Shown: positions 1 to 9,868 of the stretch, piece after piece
How the letters are laid out: every line of letters begins with the position of its first letter
Position numbering within the stretch: position 1 is the stretch's first letter
Source of the DNA: Bacteroidales bacterium
GTDB taxonomy: Bacteria > Bacteroidota > Bacteroidia > Bacteroidales > UBA4181
Direction: 5' to 3'
Assembly: GCA_031275285.1 (NCBI GenBank)
Contig: JAISOY010000142.1
Location: forward strand, 1-39,038
Length of the DNA: 39,038 nt
Program-made: the position numbers and the translations under genes
The notes under the pieces: model-generated
The model's input: only the letters and a program-made list of their open reading frames with translations
Databases searched by the model: none
What the model was told of the DNA's origin: nothing

Positions 1-98
1 TATAAAGTTATAAAGTTATAAAGTTATAAAGTTATAAAGTTATAAAGTTATAAAGTTATAAAGTTATAAAGTTATAAAGTTATAAAGTTATAAAGTTA
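1..98. repeat. Octamer tandem repeat (TATAAAGT)n, at least 12 units
   Basis: The sequence is a perfect head-to-tail array of the 8-bp unit TATAAAGT: twelve complete units at 1-96 plus a partial TA. It begins at the first base of the window, so the true copy number is higher or unknown. It ends about 23 bp before the first permease ATG, so it lies in the promoter or leader region of the permease array. Each unit contains a TATAAA-like element. Perfect repetition suggests slippage-prone DNA, and copy number probably varies between isolates. The unit is not a multiple of three and no gene covers it. Confidence 0.97.
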
Positions 99-121
99 GG
101 GGGATATTTATACAATTAAAA

Positions 122-2542
122 ATGATCAAGCATTATCTGAAAACAGCTTTTCGTAATTTGTGGAAATATAAAACACAGTCCGTTATCAGCATTATAGGAT
201 TGGCATTGGGAATATCATTTTTTACTATTGGTTATCAATGGCTGAAATATGAAACTTCGTATGATGACTTTCATCTAAATTCTGAACGAATATATAAAAT
301 ATACGCCATTGATAAGAAAACCGGAAAAAAACAGAATCATTTGCCGCTGGTTTTGGCAAAAAAATTAGAAAAGGAATTTCCTGAAGTGGAGAATGTAACT
401 GTGTATTTTAATCAGTATATGATACCGATGTTTTGGGGTGATAAAGACCTCGGATATCCGGAATTCCGGTTTGTCGATGAACAGTTTTTTAATTTTTTTC
501 CGCCAATAATAATCAAAGGACAAACTGACCATTTGCTAGCGTCTTCCGGGAATTTAATCGTTACCGAAGATTTTACCCGTAAATACTGGTCTTCTCCGGA
601 GGAGGCCATTGGAAATGTTTTTACCGGAGGTTTCGGAAGAGCCAAAATTCAGTTTACCATTGTGGCGGTAATGGCTAATCCTCCTGTAAATTCGAAATTT
701 CAGGGTGAAGGATTTACTCCTGATGTATATAACAGAATGTTTAATAGTCAAGTTTCTCCAGACAGAGAGTGGTTTCAGATGTATCAGGAAATTTATGTTT
801 TGTTACATAAATCGGTCGAAGTAAAAACTTTCGAACAAAAATTGCGCAATTATGCCATTGATAACGGATATAACAAGGATCTGATATTGCAGGTTGCCAA
901 CATTTCGGAAGCCCGATATCTGATAGGTTCCGACTTGTCCTTCAATATCAGTTATATTTACACGTTTGTCGGAGCAGGCCTTTTATTAATGTTCTGTGCC
1001 TTATTTAATTTCCTGAATCTCTATATCAATCGGATGTTGCAGCGAAGCAGGGAAATAAAATTGCGGAAAACAGTAGGTGCAGATAATTCTGCAGTTATAA
1101 AATTATTCCAGATAGAATTAATTGTCCAATTATTATTGACTTTTGCTTTGGGGATAGTTTTACTGATAAGCGTAATCCCAATTTTTGAACAGAAATTCGA
1201 AACTCAAATCATCAAATCAGAGTTGATCACTAACAATCTGATAGTGTCGGTTGTCACGTTTGCCATTATCTTTATATTCTGTCTATTGTCCGAATTGAAG
1301 TTTGCGCGTTTTTCCAGATTGACACAATCATCCGGCAGAACAGCGAATTATAAATCATTACGAAACGTTAGTATCTGTATTCAACTGGCTATTTGTGTTT
1401 TCTTTATTATGTCTGCTTTCATATTCTTCCGGCAAGTGTCATTGATGAATCATTTCGACTGGGGATTTAATTCGAAAGGCTTGATAAAATTTACAATGAA
1501 CTGGACCATGAAGGAACGCGAAAATATTACAAAAGACATAGCCCAACTCCCATTAGTAAAATATTTTACCGGAACGGATCTTTTCCAGATAAGCAAGGAA
1601 CCTACTTTTACAGAGACCTATCCGGAAATGGACGGGAAGGAGATTGAACAGCCATTGCTTCTTTTTAATGTGGACGAAGATTTTATAAACACATTTGAGA
1701 TTCCTCTCATTGAAGGACGCGGATTGGAAGAAGGCGATCTCAGAAAATTTGGACGTGTGAAAGGCATATTGGACCAGATATCGAATACCAAAGTACTTGT
1801 AACCGAAAATTTTGCCAAACTACTGAATAAGGAAAATATAATAGGAGAAGTTATCAGAGTGCCGGAAAATACAGTTGTGAGCGATGGCCGCAAAGAAAAG
1901 CAAAATGTAGAGATTGTCGGTATTGTAAAAGACTTTCATACCTCAAGCCTGCAAAACGAAACTTTTCCGGTTATACTACAACCTATACCAGGCAGATGGA
2001 GGGGAAACCATAATTATATAAAAGTGGATGAAGGAAGGGAACGGGAAGCCATTGCTGCAATGGAACGGATATTTGCAAAATACGATACCGACATATCTGA
2101 AACTCCAATCGAGCTTGTTGACGATATCCTTTATAGAATAAACAAATCGGAAAATTCCAGCCTGCAACTTTTTCTTTTACTTGCTGTGCTATGTATCATT
2201 ATTGCCATTTTTGGTATTTATTCCATTTCTTCTTCTAATATGGAACGGCGTAAAAAAGAAATAGCCATACGGAAAATATCGGGAGCAACCGCTAAAAAAG
2301 TTGTAGGTATGTTTTTGATGGAATATTCAAGGTTGTTGATCATTGCCAATTTAGTTGCTTTGCCTTTGGCATATCTTTTTATGAGTAAATGGCTGGCAGG
2401 TTATATCTACAAAATCACGATTGAATTCTGGATGTTTCTGCCTGTATTTATATTTACATTAGGCATAGTCATTCTTACAGTCCTTGCACAGGTTATCAGA
2501 ACCGCAAATGCAGATCCGGCAGAAGTGGTGAAGTCCGAATAG
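122..2542 (+). CDS. ABC transporter permease, MacB/FtsX family (permease 1 of 7)
   Basis: 806 aa inner-membrane permease. The start MIKHYLKTAFRNLWKYK is the N-terminal signature shared by all seven paralogs. TM1 is near residues 20-42, the first MacB-type periplasmic domain near 43-276, TM2 near 277-300, and the cytoplasmic motif RSREIKLRKTVGAD near 307. TM3-TM5 lie near 327-350, 370-392 and 415-437, the second periplasmic domain near 438-679, TM6 near 680-703, and the motif RRKKEIAIRKISGAT near 708. TM7 and TM8 follow, and the tail NADPAEVVKSE closes it. The architecture is two fused MacB halves with no ATPase domain. It is the first gene after the octamer repeat and the most divergent and AT-rich of the array (ISGA replaces the NGA of the others). 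Family knowledge points to export or extraction of peptides, lipids or lipoproteins. The actual substrate is not visible. Confidence 0.93.
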   Translation: MIKHYLKTAFRNLWKYKTQSVISIIGLALGISFFTIGYQWLKYETSYDDFHLNSERIYKIYAIDKKTGKKQNHLPLVLAKKLEKEFPEVENVTVYFNQYMIPMFWGDKDLGYPEFRFVDEQFFNFFPPIIIKGQTDHLLASSGNLIVTEDFTRKYWSSPEEAIGNVFTGGFGRAKIQFTIVAVMANPPVNSKFQGEGFTPDVYNRMFNSQVSPDREWFQMYQEIYVLLHKSVEVKTFEQKLRNYAIDNGYNKDLILQVANISEARYLIGSDLSFNISYIYTFVGAGLLLMFCALFNFLNLYINRMLQRSREIKLRKTVGADNSAVIKLFQIELIVQLLLTFALGIVLLISVIPIFEQKFETQIIKSELITNNLIVSVVTFAIIFIFCLLSELKFARFSRLTQSSGRTANYKSLRNVSICIQLAICVFFIMSAFIFFRQVSLMNHFDWGFNSKGLIKFTMNWTMKERENITKDIAQLPLVKYFTGTDLFQISKEPTFTETYPEMDGKEIEQPLLLFNVDEDFINTFEIPLIEGRGLEEGDLRKFGRVKGILDQISNTKVLVTENFAKLLNKENIIGEVIRVPENTVVSDGRKEKQNVEIVGIVKDFHTSSLQNETFPVILQPIPGRWRGNHNYIKVDEGREREAIAAMERIFAKYDTDISETPIELVDDILYRINKSENSSLQLFLLLAVLCIIIAIFGIYSISSSNMERRKKEIAIRKISGATAKKVVGMFLMEYSRLLIIANLVALPLAYLFMSKWLAGYIYKITIEFWMFLPVFIFTLGIVILTVLAQVIRTANADPAEVVKSE

Positions 2543-2615
2543 TTATGCAATGAAAATTGAAAATAACAAGATTAACAGCAAACAGTCTATCAAAATCATC
2601 AATTGAAAAAAAAAA

Positions 2616-5027
2616 ATGTTCAGCCATTATATAAAAATAGCTTTTCGTAACCTGTGGAAATATAAGGTTCAGTCCCTGATCAGTATTTTGGGCTTAAGTG
2701 TAGCATTGGCATGTTTTGCCCTTTGTTTTTATGTGGTACGGAGTATACTCACTGTCGACTCGACATATCCTGATTCAGACAGGATGTATATGATAAAGCA
2801 GGATGATCGTTTTGCCATTATGCCTCTTACCGGAAAGCTGGTCAAAGACGCTTATCCGGATGTGGAAGATTACCTGACAGTTGAATTTCACAACGCTTAC
2901 CTTTTTGATATCGGTGAAGACGATCATCTTCAGCAGTATTATCTCCGGTTTCTGGAAGCCAATCCTTCTTTTGTCGATTTCTTTTCCTGTCCGGTAGTTT
3001 CTCCGTTGATCCCGGGATATAAAGAGCAACAGAACGGGATCATATTATTCAGATCTACGGCGCAAAAGCTTTTTGGAAAAACCGATGTTTCCGGTGAAAA
3101 GATGATTTGCTATCGCAATGTGCGGGAAAACAATCGTCGTGTGGAAAAAGGATTTTCCTATACGGTTGTCGGGGTCATAGAAGATTTACCGTCTATCTCG
3201 TTTTTAACCATCAGGTGGACTTCCGAAAAGAATCCTGCAGGTATATTCATCAATGATGAACATGGAAATCTTCATCCCCATAGCCGGAGCGGATGGACGG
3301 CGTCTGTTTCAGCCGTTAAACTTAAGAAAAATATATCTGGAGATGGGTTCAATGAAAAATTCAGGGATTTTTCCCCGGTTATGGAGAATCCTAATTTTTC
3401 ATGGATGCTTGAACGGAATGACGGCAAGAAGACGGAGTATTCACTCCTGCCATATAACCAGGCCTTAAAGGAACAATGGGGTCCCCTTTATTATATTATT
3501 ACAGGGCTGTTGCTTATAATCGGTATTCTTGTCCTGTCGGTGGCCATAGTCAACTATATTTCTTATACCATTCATCAGTTCCTGTTAAAAAGACACGAAT
3601 GTGCCATCCGGAAATCGGTGAATGCTAACTGGTGGCAGTTGTATTTCCTTTTCTATACGGAGATCGCTTTAACCGTTTTATTTGTCGGAGGGATGGCCTA
3701 TGTCTGGCTGACCCTGTTCGCATCGGAGTATGTCAATATATTCAAGCTGTTTACCATTGAACAATCTGTCTTACTGCAACATTTGCTGCAATATATTGTC
3801 CTGGGGATTGCTGTTTCTTTCCTGTGTTGCATGATTCCGGTAATGCGGATAGAAAGGCGTAATGTACGTCATACATTACATGGTGGTAAATCAGTGAAAC
3901 CTAAATCACGGATCCGGAATATATTGTTGGGCTTTCAGTTATTCATTTCAATTTTATTTATATCTGCTTCCTTGTTTGTATACCTGCAATTGGAGTATAT
4001 TCAGAAAACGATTTACAGTACATTGTCTCAACAGGAAAAAGAGAACATCGTGGAACTACAACTGACTTACAGGGACATTTTTGAACCACATACAGAGGAA
4101 CTTGTCAACCGTTTAAAAAGTAATCCCAATATAGAAAGTCTGTTGCTGACCGGCTCTGAAATAGCCGACCAGGGGGCATTGATGACCGGTATAGAATACA
4201 ACGGGGAATCATTGGCGCATGATAGTGTGGCAATTCTTTTTGTAGGGAACAATTATTGTGATTTCACAAAAACGAAGCTTGTGGATGGCCATTTTATAGA
4301 ACCCGACCGGGCCGATCAGGTGGTGATTAACGAAACAGCTAAAAAGCTGTTGAGGGAGGAACATGTGTTGGGTGGTGTTCTTAAAACATTCCGGAACCAA
4401 TTTACTATTGTCGGTGTGGTGGAGGATGAAATACGTCTTGGAGTATCCGAACCGATGAAAGCGACTTTCTATTTCCCTAAAGAAGAAACAGCTTTTATAT
4501 ATGTTAAGATCCATCCGGCAAAGCATAAAGAAGCACTCGTTTTTATCGATGAGTTGATCCGGGAAATCGTTCCGCCTACATTGGAATTTGACATCCGTAC
4601 ATTAAGTGAGACTATTAAGAGTTTCAACGAATATGAACGTTTATTGTTCCGGATCATCATTGCCATGTCGGTTATTTCGATCATCATCAGTTTGTCGGGC
4701 GTGTATTCATCTGTTTACCTGAATACCGAAAACCGGCGGAAAGAAGTAGCTGTCAGGAAAATCAACGGCGCCGAGATCAGGAGTATTATCCGCTTATTCC
4801 TGAGATCCTATATGTTGATATTGCTGATAGCGTGTGTCCCGGCGTTTATATTTGCTTATTACGCTGTCCGGAAATGGCTGGAAGTCTATGCATTTCATAT
4901 TGCATTCCCCTGGTGGGTCTTTCCGGCGGTATTATTACTGGTGACTCTCTTATTGATTCTGACAGTGGTATACCGGTTGTTGCGTATTGCCCGTGAAAAT
5001 CCTGCAGATGTGTTAAAAACAGAATAA
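2616..5027 (+). CDS. ABC transporter permease, MacB/FtsX family (permease 2 of 7)
   Basis: 803 aa paralog with the same eight-TM plan: TM1 near 18-38, a periplasmic domain, TM2 near 292-315, TM3 near 344, TM4 near 393, TM5 near 436, a second periplasmic domain, and TM6-TM8 near 670-795. The N-terminus is MFSHYIKIAFRNLWKYK and the C-terminus is ENPADVLKTE. The first-half cytoplasmic motif is degraded (KRHECAIRKSVNAN near 325), whereas the second-half motif is canonical (RRKEVAVRKINGAE near 706). It resembles permease 4 most: both lack the usual SYDDFHP segment after TM1 and share an EQEN segment early in the second periplasmic domain. It lies 73 bp after permease 1. The spacer has no strong hairpin, consistent with one operon. 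Confidence 0.92.
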   Translation: MFSHYIKIAFRNLWKYKVQSLISILGLSVALACFALCFYVVRSILTVDSTYPDSDRMYMIKQDDRFAIMPLTGKLVKDAYPDVEDYLTVEFHNAYLFDIGEDDHLQQYYLRFLEANPSFVDFFSCPVVSPLIPGYKEQQNGIILFRSTAQKLFGKTDVSGEKMICYRNVRENNRRVEKGFSYTVVGVIEDLPSISFLTIRWTSEKNPAGIFINDEHGNLHPHSRSGWTASVSAVKLKKNISGDGFNEKFRDFSPVMENPNFSWMLERNDGKKTEYSLLPYNQALKEQWGPLYYIITGLLLIIGILVLSVAIVNYISYTIHQFLLKRHECAIRKSVNANWWQLYFLFYTEIALTVLFVGGMAYVWLTLFASEYVNIFKLFTIEQSVLLQHLLQYIVLGIAVSFLCCMIPVMRIERRNVRHTLHGGKSVKPKSRIRNILLGFQLFISILFISASLFVYLQLEYIQKTIYSTLSQQEKENIVELQLTYRDIFEPHTEELVNRLKSNPNIESLLLTGSEIADQGALMTGIEYNGESLAHDSVAILFVGNNYCDFTKTKLVDGHFIEPDRADQVVINETAKKLLREEHVLGGVLKTFRNQFTIVGVVEDEIRLGVSEPMKATFYFPKEETAFIYVKIHPAKHKEALVFIDELIREIVPPTLEFDIRTLSETIKSFNEYERLLFRIIIAMSVISIIISLSGVYSSVYLNTENRRKEVAVRKINGAEIRSIIRLFLRSYMLILLIACVPAFIFAYYAVRKWLEVYAFHIAFPWWVFPAVLLLVTLLLILTVVYRLLRIARENPADVLKTE

Positions 5028-5051
5028 TTAGTCATGTGTTCAATATCCGTT
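5007..5051 (+). repeat. Duplicated gene-end/spacer sequence, copy 1
   Basis: The last codons of permease 2 and the following spacer match 7386-7430 at all but about four of 45 positions. Both copies contain GATGTGTTAAAAACAGAATA and CATGTGTTCAATAT. Non-coding spacer similarity cannot be explained by protein conservation, so it marks a tandem duplication or gene conversion tract. Confidence 0.85.
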
Positions 5052-5084
5052 TCAAAAGTGTATTGATCATCAAAAATACAAAAC

Positions 5085-7406
5085 ATGTTCTCGCATTATT
5101 TAAAAGTAGCTTTTCGTAACCTGTGGAAATTCAGGATACAGTCCATCATCAGTATTATAGGGCTGGCGGTCGGATTTACCTGTTTTGCATTGGCAACTCT
5201 ATGGATACGCTATGAAATGACATATGATACCGGACATCCGGATTCTGACCGTATATACCAGGTGTATATAAAAGATCACCACGGTAATTTCGAGATGACG
5301 CAACGGACTCCATATTCACTTGCATCCTATTTAAAAGAAATTTTTCCGGAGATAGAATCTTCTCTGACAATCGAAAGTAATCGTTTTTGGGGTATCCAAT
5401 CCGAGATTACGGTTGAAGGTATGGAAAACAGAATATGGCATACCAGGACCAGTCCGCACTTTGCGGATATATTTGACATGAAAATTTTGGAAGGAAACCC
5501 GGATTTTCTGATATCTGAAAGCTACCAGGCAGCAATTACACCCGGAAAAGCGAAAGACCTTTTCGGGGAAGGATCCCCGATAGGCAGGAAATTCACTTCT
5601 TACGACAGGGAATTTACGATTTGTGCGCTGGTTGAGGAATGGCCATTCCATAGTAATTATGCATTTGATGTTATTTCTGCCATCAGGCACAGGGAGGATG
5701 ATTGGGATGCCAACTGGGCGACACTCATTAAATTGAGAAAGGGAACAGATCATCAATTATTTTATAAAAAACTATATGGACATACATTTGAGAAACAGAG
5801 CAAAACTTTTTCACAAATAGAAATACTCCCTATCACTGAAGTTCATTATAAAGATATGGGAATTAATAGGAATGTCCAGTTCCGTTATCTGTTGTTTTTC
5901 GGTTTAGCTGGACTTTTGGTCATATTGAGTTCTCTGTTTAATTATATTACACTATTTGTAAGCCGTTTCCGGATGAGGAGGAAAGAATTGGCTCTCAGGC
6001 TTGTCTGCGGTTCGTCATGGGGACGCTTATTCATGATGTTGTCTTTGGAATTTCTGATTACCCTGTTATTTTCAACCGTAATCGGGTTGGTATTAATTAA
6101 ATTGGTTTTGAATTATTTCAAAGAATTATCGGCAATAGAATTAGGCCTGGCCGACATTTACGGAGAGATTTTGATCTATATCGGAATAATTATTTTTTTG
6201 GCTTTGTTTGTATTCTTACTCGTACTTATCCTGTTCCGGAAAAAAACGATACAACAATCTATTCAGAGCAATAAATATCAATACAGGGATCTATCTCTTA
6301 TTTTTCAACTTATTGTCAGTATCGGATTTATTTTTTGCACGTTGGTCATTTTTAAGCAAATTTACTTTTTACACCAAACCGATTTAGGATTTGAATATAA
6401 AAATACACTATCCATTACTTTAAAATCTAAGAATATCGATCATTTGATCGATAATATAAGTAAATTCCCTGAAACAGAAGATGTTTTAAATTCAGTATTT
6501 GTTTTATTGCCGGTAAAGATAGCATTGCATCCGATAATCAAGGAATGGGAGGGAAAAATGCCGGAAACTCCTGATGTTCCGGTAGAGATGATCATTGCGC
6601 AAAGTAACTTCTGTTCGTTTTATAAATTACAGTTATTGGCAGGCGATTTTCCGGATGAAAATGATGCGGATAATTATGTTTTAATCAATGAAACGGCTGT
6701 GAAAGCTTTCGGATGGGAAGAACCGCTTGGCAAAAGGATTGATGACCGGTATACCGTGAAAGGAGTGGTGAAGGATATTTATAAACTGTCACCTACAGTT
6801 TCTCCCAGGCCAATCTTGTTTTCGGCATCGAAAGATGATTATCGGGATATAAAACAATTGTTCCCGATGGAAAATATTATTGTAAAGTATATGCCCGGAA
6901 CGGGAAAACAAATAAAAGATAAGATCGACCGGATGATAAAAACGGATTTTCCGGAATTGAATGTTATTTCTGTGGTTTTCGTAGAAGATGAATATGATAA
7001 ATTCTTTACTTCAGAACGCTCATTATTACAGGTGTTGAGTTTTATTTCCCTGATATGTATACTTGTTTCTGTTTTCGGATTTTTTTCAATTATTTCCCTC
7101 AATCTGGAAGAAAAACGAAAAGAAATAGCCATCCGGAAAGTAAACGGAGCAGTTTTAGCGAGTATACTGTTTTATTTTTTCAGAAGATACATCATTCTGT
7201 TATTGATAGGATCAGCGATTGCTTTTCCTGTCGGCTATTTTCTGATGAAAAAATGGATTGAATCCTATACTTTACAGACCACAATCAGTCTGTGGATATA
7301 CCTAGCCATTTTCTTCATAATGATGTTGGTTATATTTCTTTCGGTGATATGGCGTGTTTTTAAAACTGCAAAAGAAAATCCGGCCGATGTGTTAAAAACA
7401 GAATAA
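5085..7406 (+). CDS. ABC transporter permease, MacB/FtsX family (permease 3 of 7)
   Basis: 773 aa paralog. The N-terminus is MFSHYLKVAFRNLWKF and the C-terminus ENPADVLKTE. TM1 is followed by WIRYEMTYD and the first MacB periplasmic domain, which includes the typical DLFGEGSPIGRKF segment. TM2 is near 265-290, the first cytoplasmic motif RRKELALRLVCGSS near 298, and TM3-TM5 follow. The second periplasmic domain contains VLINETAVKAFG and TVKGVVKDIY. TM6 precedes KRKEIAIRKVNGA near 676, and TM7-TM8 close the protein. Its closest relative in the array is permease 7: both share GLAVGFTCFALA and end the second periplasmic domain with a similar ED-Y-FxSE segment. It starts 57 bp after permease 2. 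No ATPase motif is present. The substrate is unknown. Confidence 0.92.
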   Translation: MFSHYLKVAFRNLWKFRIQSIISIIGLAVGFTCFALATLWIRYEMTYDTGHPDSDRIYQVYIKDHHGNFEMTQRTPYSLASYLKEIFPEIESSLTIESNRFWGIQSEITVEGMENRIWHTRTSPHFADIFDMKILEGNPDFLISESYQAAITPGKAKDLFGEGSPIGRKFTSYDREFTICALVEEWPFHSNYAFDVISAIRHREDDWDANWATLIKLRKGTDHQLFYKKLYGHTFEKQSKTFSQIEILPITEVHYKDMGINRNVQFRYLLFFGLAGLLVILSSLFNYITLFVSRFRMRRKELALRLVCGSSWGRLFMMLSLEFLITLLFSTVIGLVLIKLVLNYFKELSAIELGLADIYGEILIYIGIIIFLALFVFLLVLILFRKKTIQQSIQSNKYQYRDLSLIFQLIVSIGFIFCTLVIFKQIYFLHQTDLGFEYKNTLSITLKSKNIDHLIDNISKFPETEDVLNSVFVLLPVKIALHPIIKEWEGKMPETPDVPVEMIIAQSNFCSFYKLQLLAGDFPDENDADNYVLINETAVKAFGWEEPLGKRIDDRYTVKGVVKDIYKLSPTVSPRPILFSASKDDYRDIKQLFPMENIIVKYMPGTGKQIKDKIDRMIKTDFPELNVISVVFVEDEYDKFFTSERSLLQVLSFISLICILVSVFGFFSIISLNLEEKRKEIAIRKVNGAVLASILFYFFRRYIILLLIGSAIAFPVGYFLMKKWIESYTLQTTISLWIYLAIFFIMMLVIFLSVIWRVFKTAKENPADVLKTE

Positions 7407-7430
7407 ATAGGCATGTGTTCAATATTCATT
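7386..7430 (+). repeat. Duplicated gene-end/spacer sequence, copy 2
   Basis: The end of permease 3 and its downstream spacer match 5007-5051 with about four mismatches in 45 bp, then lose register after a small indel. Its position after the next gene in the array supports duplication of a gene-plus-spacer unit. Confidence 0.85.
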
Positions 7431-7470
7431 TCTAAGAGTATCATGTACTTGTTAATTGTCAAAAAAAAAT

Positions 7471-9831
7471 ATGTTTCAACATTATATAAAAATAGCATTC
7501 CGTAGTTTCTGGAAATATAAAAAGCAAAGTTTGATCGGTATTCTTTGCCTTTCCGTGGGATTGATCTGTTTTTCCCTGTGTAATTATTATGCCCGGTTTT
7601 ATTTCAGGTACAATTATTCCGTCCCTCATTCGGAAAGGATGTATTATATGGATACAAACGTTCCGAAGGAAGTATTAACGGAACAGTTTCCGGAAATAGA
7701 GTACCTTGTCGACAATCAGTTTTATTCCATACAATCAGACATTGAATTTTATTTGAATGGGAAAACCATGCCGGGCAGGATTCAGGTATCGTACCCGGAT
7801 ACGGCTGTGATTGACTTTTTCTCTTTTTCTTTTGTGGCGGGCAATGAAACAACTGTAAAAAATTCCATGAACAGTGTGGTGGTATCCGAAACTTTAGCCC
7901 AAAAAAGTGGAGTAGATGATATTCGCCAGCTGATCGGACAGGAAATTAAAATAGATGGAAACACAGCCTATCTTGCCGGGATCATTAAAGACCAGTCGGA
8001 AAATTCTGTTTTGGGACATTGGAACAATACCTTATTGTATTTCAATCGTCCCCCTCAGGGTAACAGAACCGGTGGATTCCGTATGCCCGGGGCCAATTAT
8101 GTACTTCTGATGAAAAAAGGAGCATCCATAAAAGATTTCAGGGAAAAATATGACCGGTATGTGACGGTGCATCCGGAATACAAACCCTCGGAAGAACATG
8201 ATGCGGATACTCCTCCGGCGATCACTTTATTTACAGAATATTTCGAATGGTCGGATTATTCCATCAAAATGTCCGTTTTTCTCCTGCTCCTCGGAGCGCT
8301 GATACTGCTGACAGCGGCATTTAACTTCATTTCTTTTCAGGTATCCGTTATTTATAACCGGCAGAAATCTTATGCTGTCCAAAGAGTAAACGGAATCAAC
8401 GGGATACAATTATTTGCCGGTATTTTTACAGAATTGCTTTGGCCATTCATCCTTTCCTGCCTGTTAACATTTATTTTCATCTTTTATTTTGCCCGTGTTT
8501 TCCCTGACTATTATTATAACCTGACCTATACGGTACTGATGGGGCAGACCCTGAACCTGGAATTAGCCCGGTACATGATCTGGGGAATAATGCTGTTATT
8601 CCTGATCAGCCTGTTACTTACCCATATAGTTCACAGGACACAAATCCATACCTTGTTTTTTTCGGGAAACAGGAAAGGGAAAAGTTTGGGGCGGTACATC
8701 CTGTTGTTTATACAGATGGCGGTATTGCTGTTGTTTCTTTGTTCGGTGCTGATAGTTAACCGGCAGACAAACCATACAAAAAACAAGTTGTTCACGAACC
8801 TCTCCGTGGCCGAACAGGAAAACATCATTTGTGTCAGGTGTAATTATTCAGAACTGACCGGACAAAGGGATGTGCTGATAAAGAATATCGAAAAATCAAC
8901 ACATATTCTGGAAGTAACCTATTCCAATGATCCTGTTTTTTTCCTTTGGTACCGCAATTCTTCGGAAAAAATATCCGGAATTGACGATCAGATAGTGAAA
9001 GAATTTCTGGTGTCTCCTAATTTCCTGGACTTTTTTCACGGAAGCATGCTACAGGGTGATTTTATTGATGAAAATTCCGATCTGCAAGCCGTAGTGGTCA
9101 ATTCCGCTTTTGCAGCCTTATTTCCAGACGAATCTGTGATCGGAAAATCATTCCGGTATGAAAAATCCAGAATACCATATCATGTGATAGGGGTCATGAA
9201 TGGTCCCCAGATCATAGAATATGATATCAAAAATAAAAACAACATCATGGCCGATACACCGGTATTTTTCAGGCTTTTCCCCCGGTACGGCAATTTTATG
9301 CTTTATGCGAAGGCGGTAGAAGGAAAAACCAAAGAAGCACAGGAAGACATGATCCGTTGCCTGCGCGAATTACTGCCGGAAAGTTATGAGTTGGATATGG
9401 GCATCTTTAAGAAAGAATTTGAAGATACATTTTCGGACGAGAAACTGATCTCATCGGTTGCAGGGATATTTTTCTTTTTCAGTCTGGTATTGGGGCTGGT
9501 CAGCATTTATTCTTCCGTGATGACCAATCTGGAAAAACGCCGGAAAGAAATAGCCATCAGAAAGATCAATGGTGCCGGGATCAAAGACATCATTCTGCTG
9601 TTCAGTAAAACATACGTTATTTTATGGACATTGGTATGTATTGTGGTTTTTCCTTTTGTCTATTATTACGCCGGCATCTGGCTGGAGGGATTTCATGACC
9701 GGACTCCCGTTCACTGGGGTTTGTTTGCCGGTATTTACTTCACCATTCTGGCATTGATCCTGCTCACCGTTGTTTTCCAGATATTGAAAGTGGCACGGGA
9801 AAATCCGTCAGAAGTAGTAAAGGCCGAATAA
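7471..9831 (+). CDS. ABC transporter permease, MacB/FtsX family (permease 4 of 7)
   Basis: 786 aa paralog. I start it at the ATG at 7471 (MFQHYIKIAFRSFWKYK), which matches the other paralogs. The in-frame TTG at 7456 would add five Lys/Ser residues from an A-run and is unlikely. The layout is TM1, periplasmic domain, TM2-TM5, periplasmic domain, TM6-TM8. The first cytoplasmic motif is the most eroded of the array (NRQKSYAVQRVNGIN near 297). The second is intact (RRKEIAIRKINGAG near 690). The C-terminus is ENPSEVVKAE. The first periplasmic domain is short after TM1 (NYSVPHSERMYYMD), as in permease 2, which is its nearest relative here. It is 64 bp downstream of permease 3 and reads as part of the same operon. 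Confidence 0.91.
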   Translation: MFQHYIKIAFRSFWKYKKQSLIGILCLSVGLICFSLCNYYARFYFRYNYSVPHSERMYYMDTNVPKEVLTEQFPEIEYLVDNQFYSIQSDIEFYLNGKTMPGRIQVSYPDTAVIDFFSFSFVAGNETTVKNSMNSVVVSETLAQKSGVDDIRQLIGQEIKIDGNTAYLAGIIKDQSENSVLGHWNNTLLYFNRPPQGNRTGGFRMPGANYVLLMKKGASIKDFREKYDRYVTVHPEYKPSEEHDADTPPAITLFTEYFEWSDYSIKMSVFLLLLGALILLTAAFNFISFQVSVIYNRQKSYAVQRVNGINGIQLFAGIFTELLWPFILSCLLTFIFIFYFARVFPDYYYNLTYTVLMGQTLNLELARYMIWGIMLLFLISLLLTHIVHRTQIHTLFFSGNRKGKSLGRYILLFIQMAVLLLFLCSVLIVNRQTNHTKNKLFTNLSVAEQENIICVRCNYSELTGQRDVLIKNIEKSTHILEVTYSNDPVFFLWYRNSSEKISGIDDQIVKEFLVSPNFLDFFHGSMLQGDFIDENSDLQAVVVNSAFAALFPDESVIGKSFRYEKSRIPYHVIGVMNGPQIIEYDIKNKNNIMADTPVFFRLFPRYGNFMLYAKAVEGKTKEAQEDMIRCLRELLPESYELDMGIFKKEFEDTFSDEKLISSVAGIFFFFSLVLGLVSIYSSVMTNLEKRRKEIAIRKINGAGIKDIILLFSKTYVILWTLVCIVVFPFVYYYAGIWLEGFHDRTPVHWGLFAGIYFTILALILLTVVFQILKVARENPSEVVKAE

Positions 9832-9868
9832 AAATCAAAAGTTGTTCAAGTAATAAATAAAAATAATC

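Noticed and set aside
1..98. Possible CRISPR array or replication-origin iterons
   Set aside because: The repeats are 8 bp and directly contiguous without spacers, which excludes CRISPR. There is no replication initiator gene or DnaA-box cluster in view.
7456..7470. Upstream TTG start for permease 4
   Set aside because: It adds only MSKKN from an A-rich leader. All paralogs start at the M-x-x-H-Y/F motif, which corresponds to the ATG at 7471.
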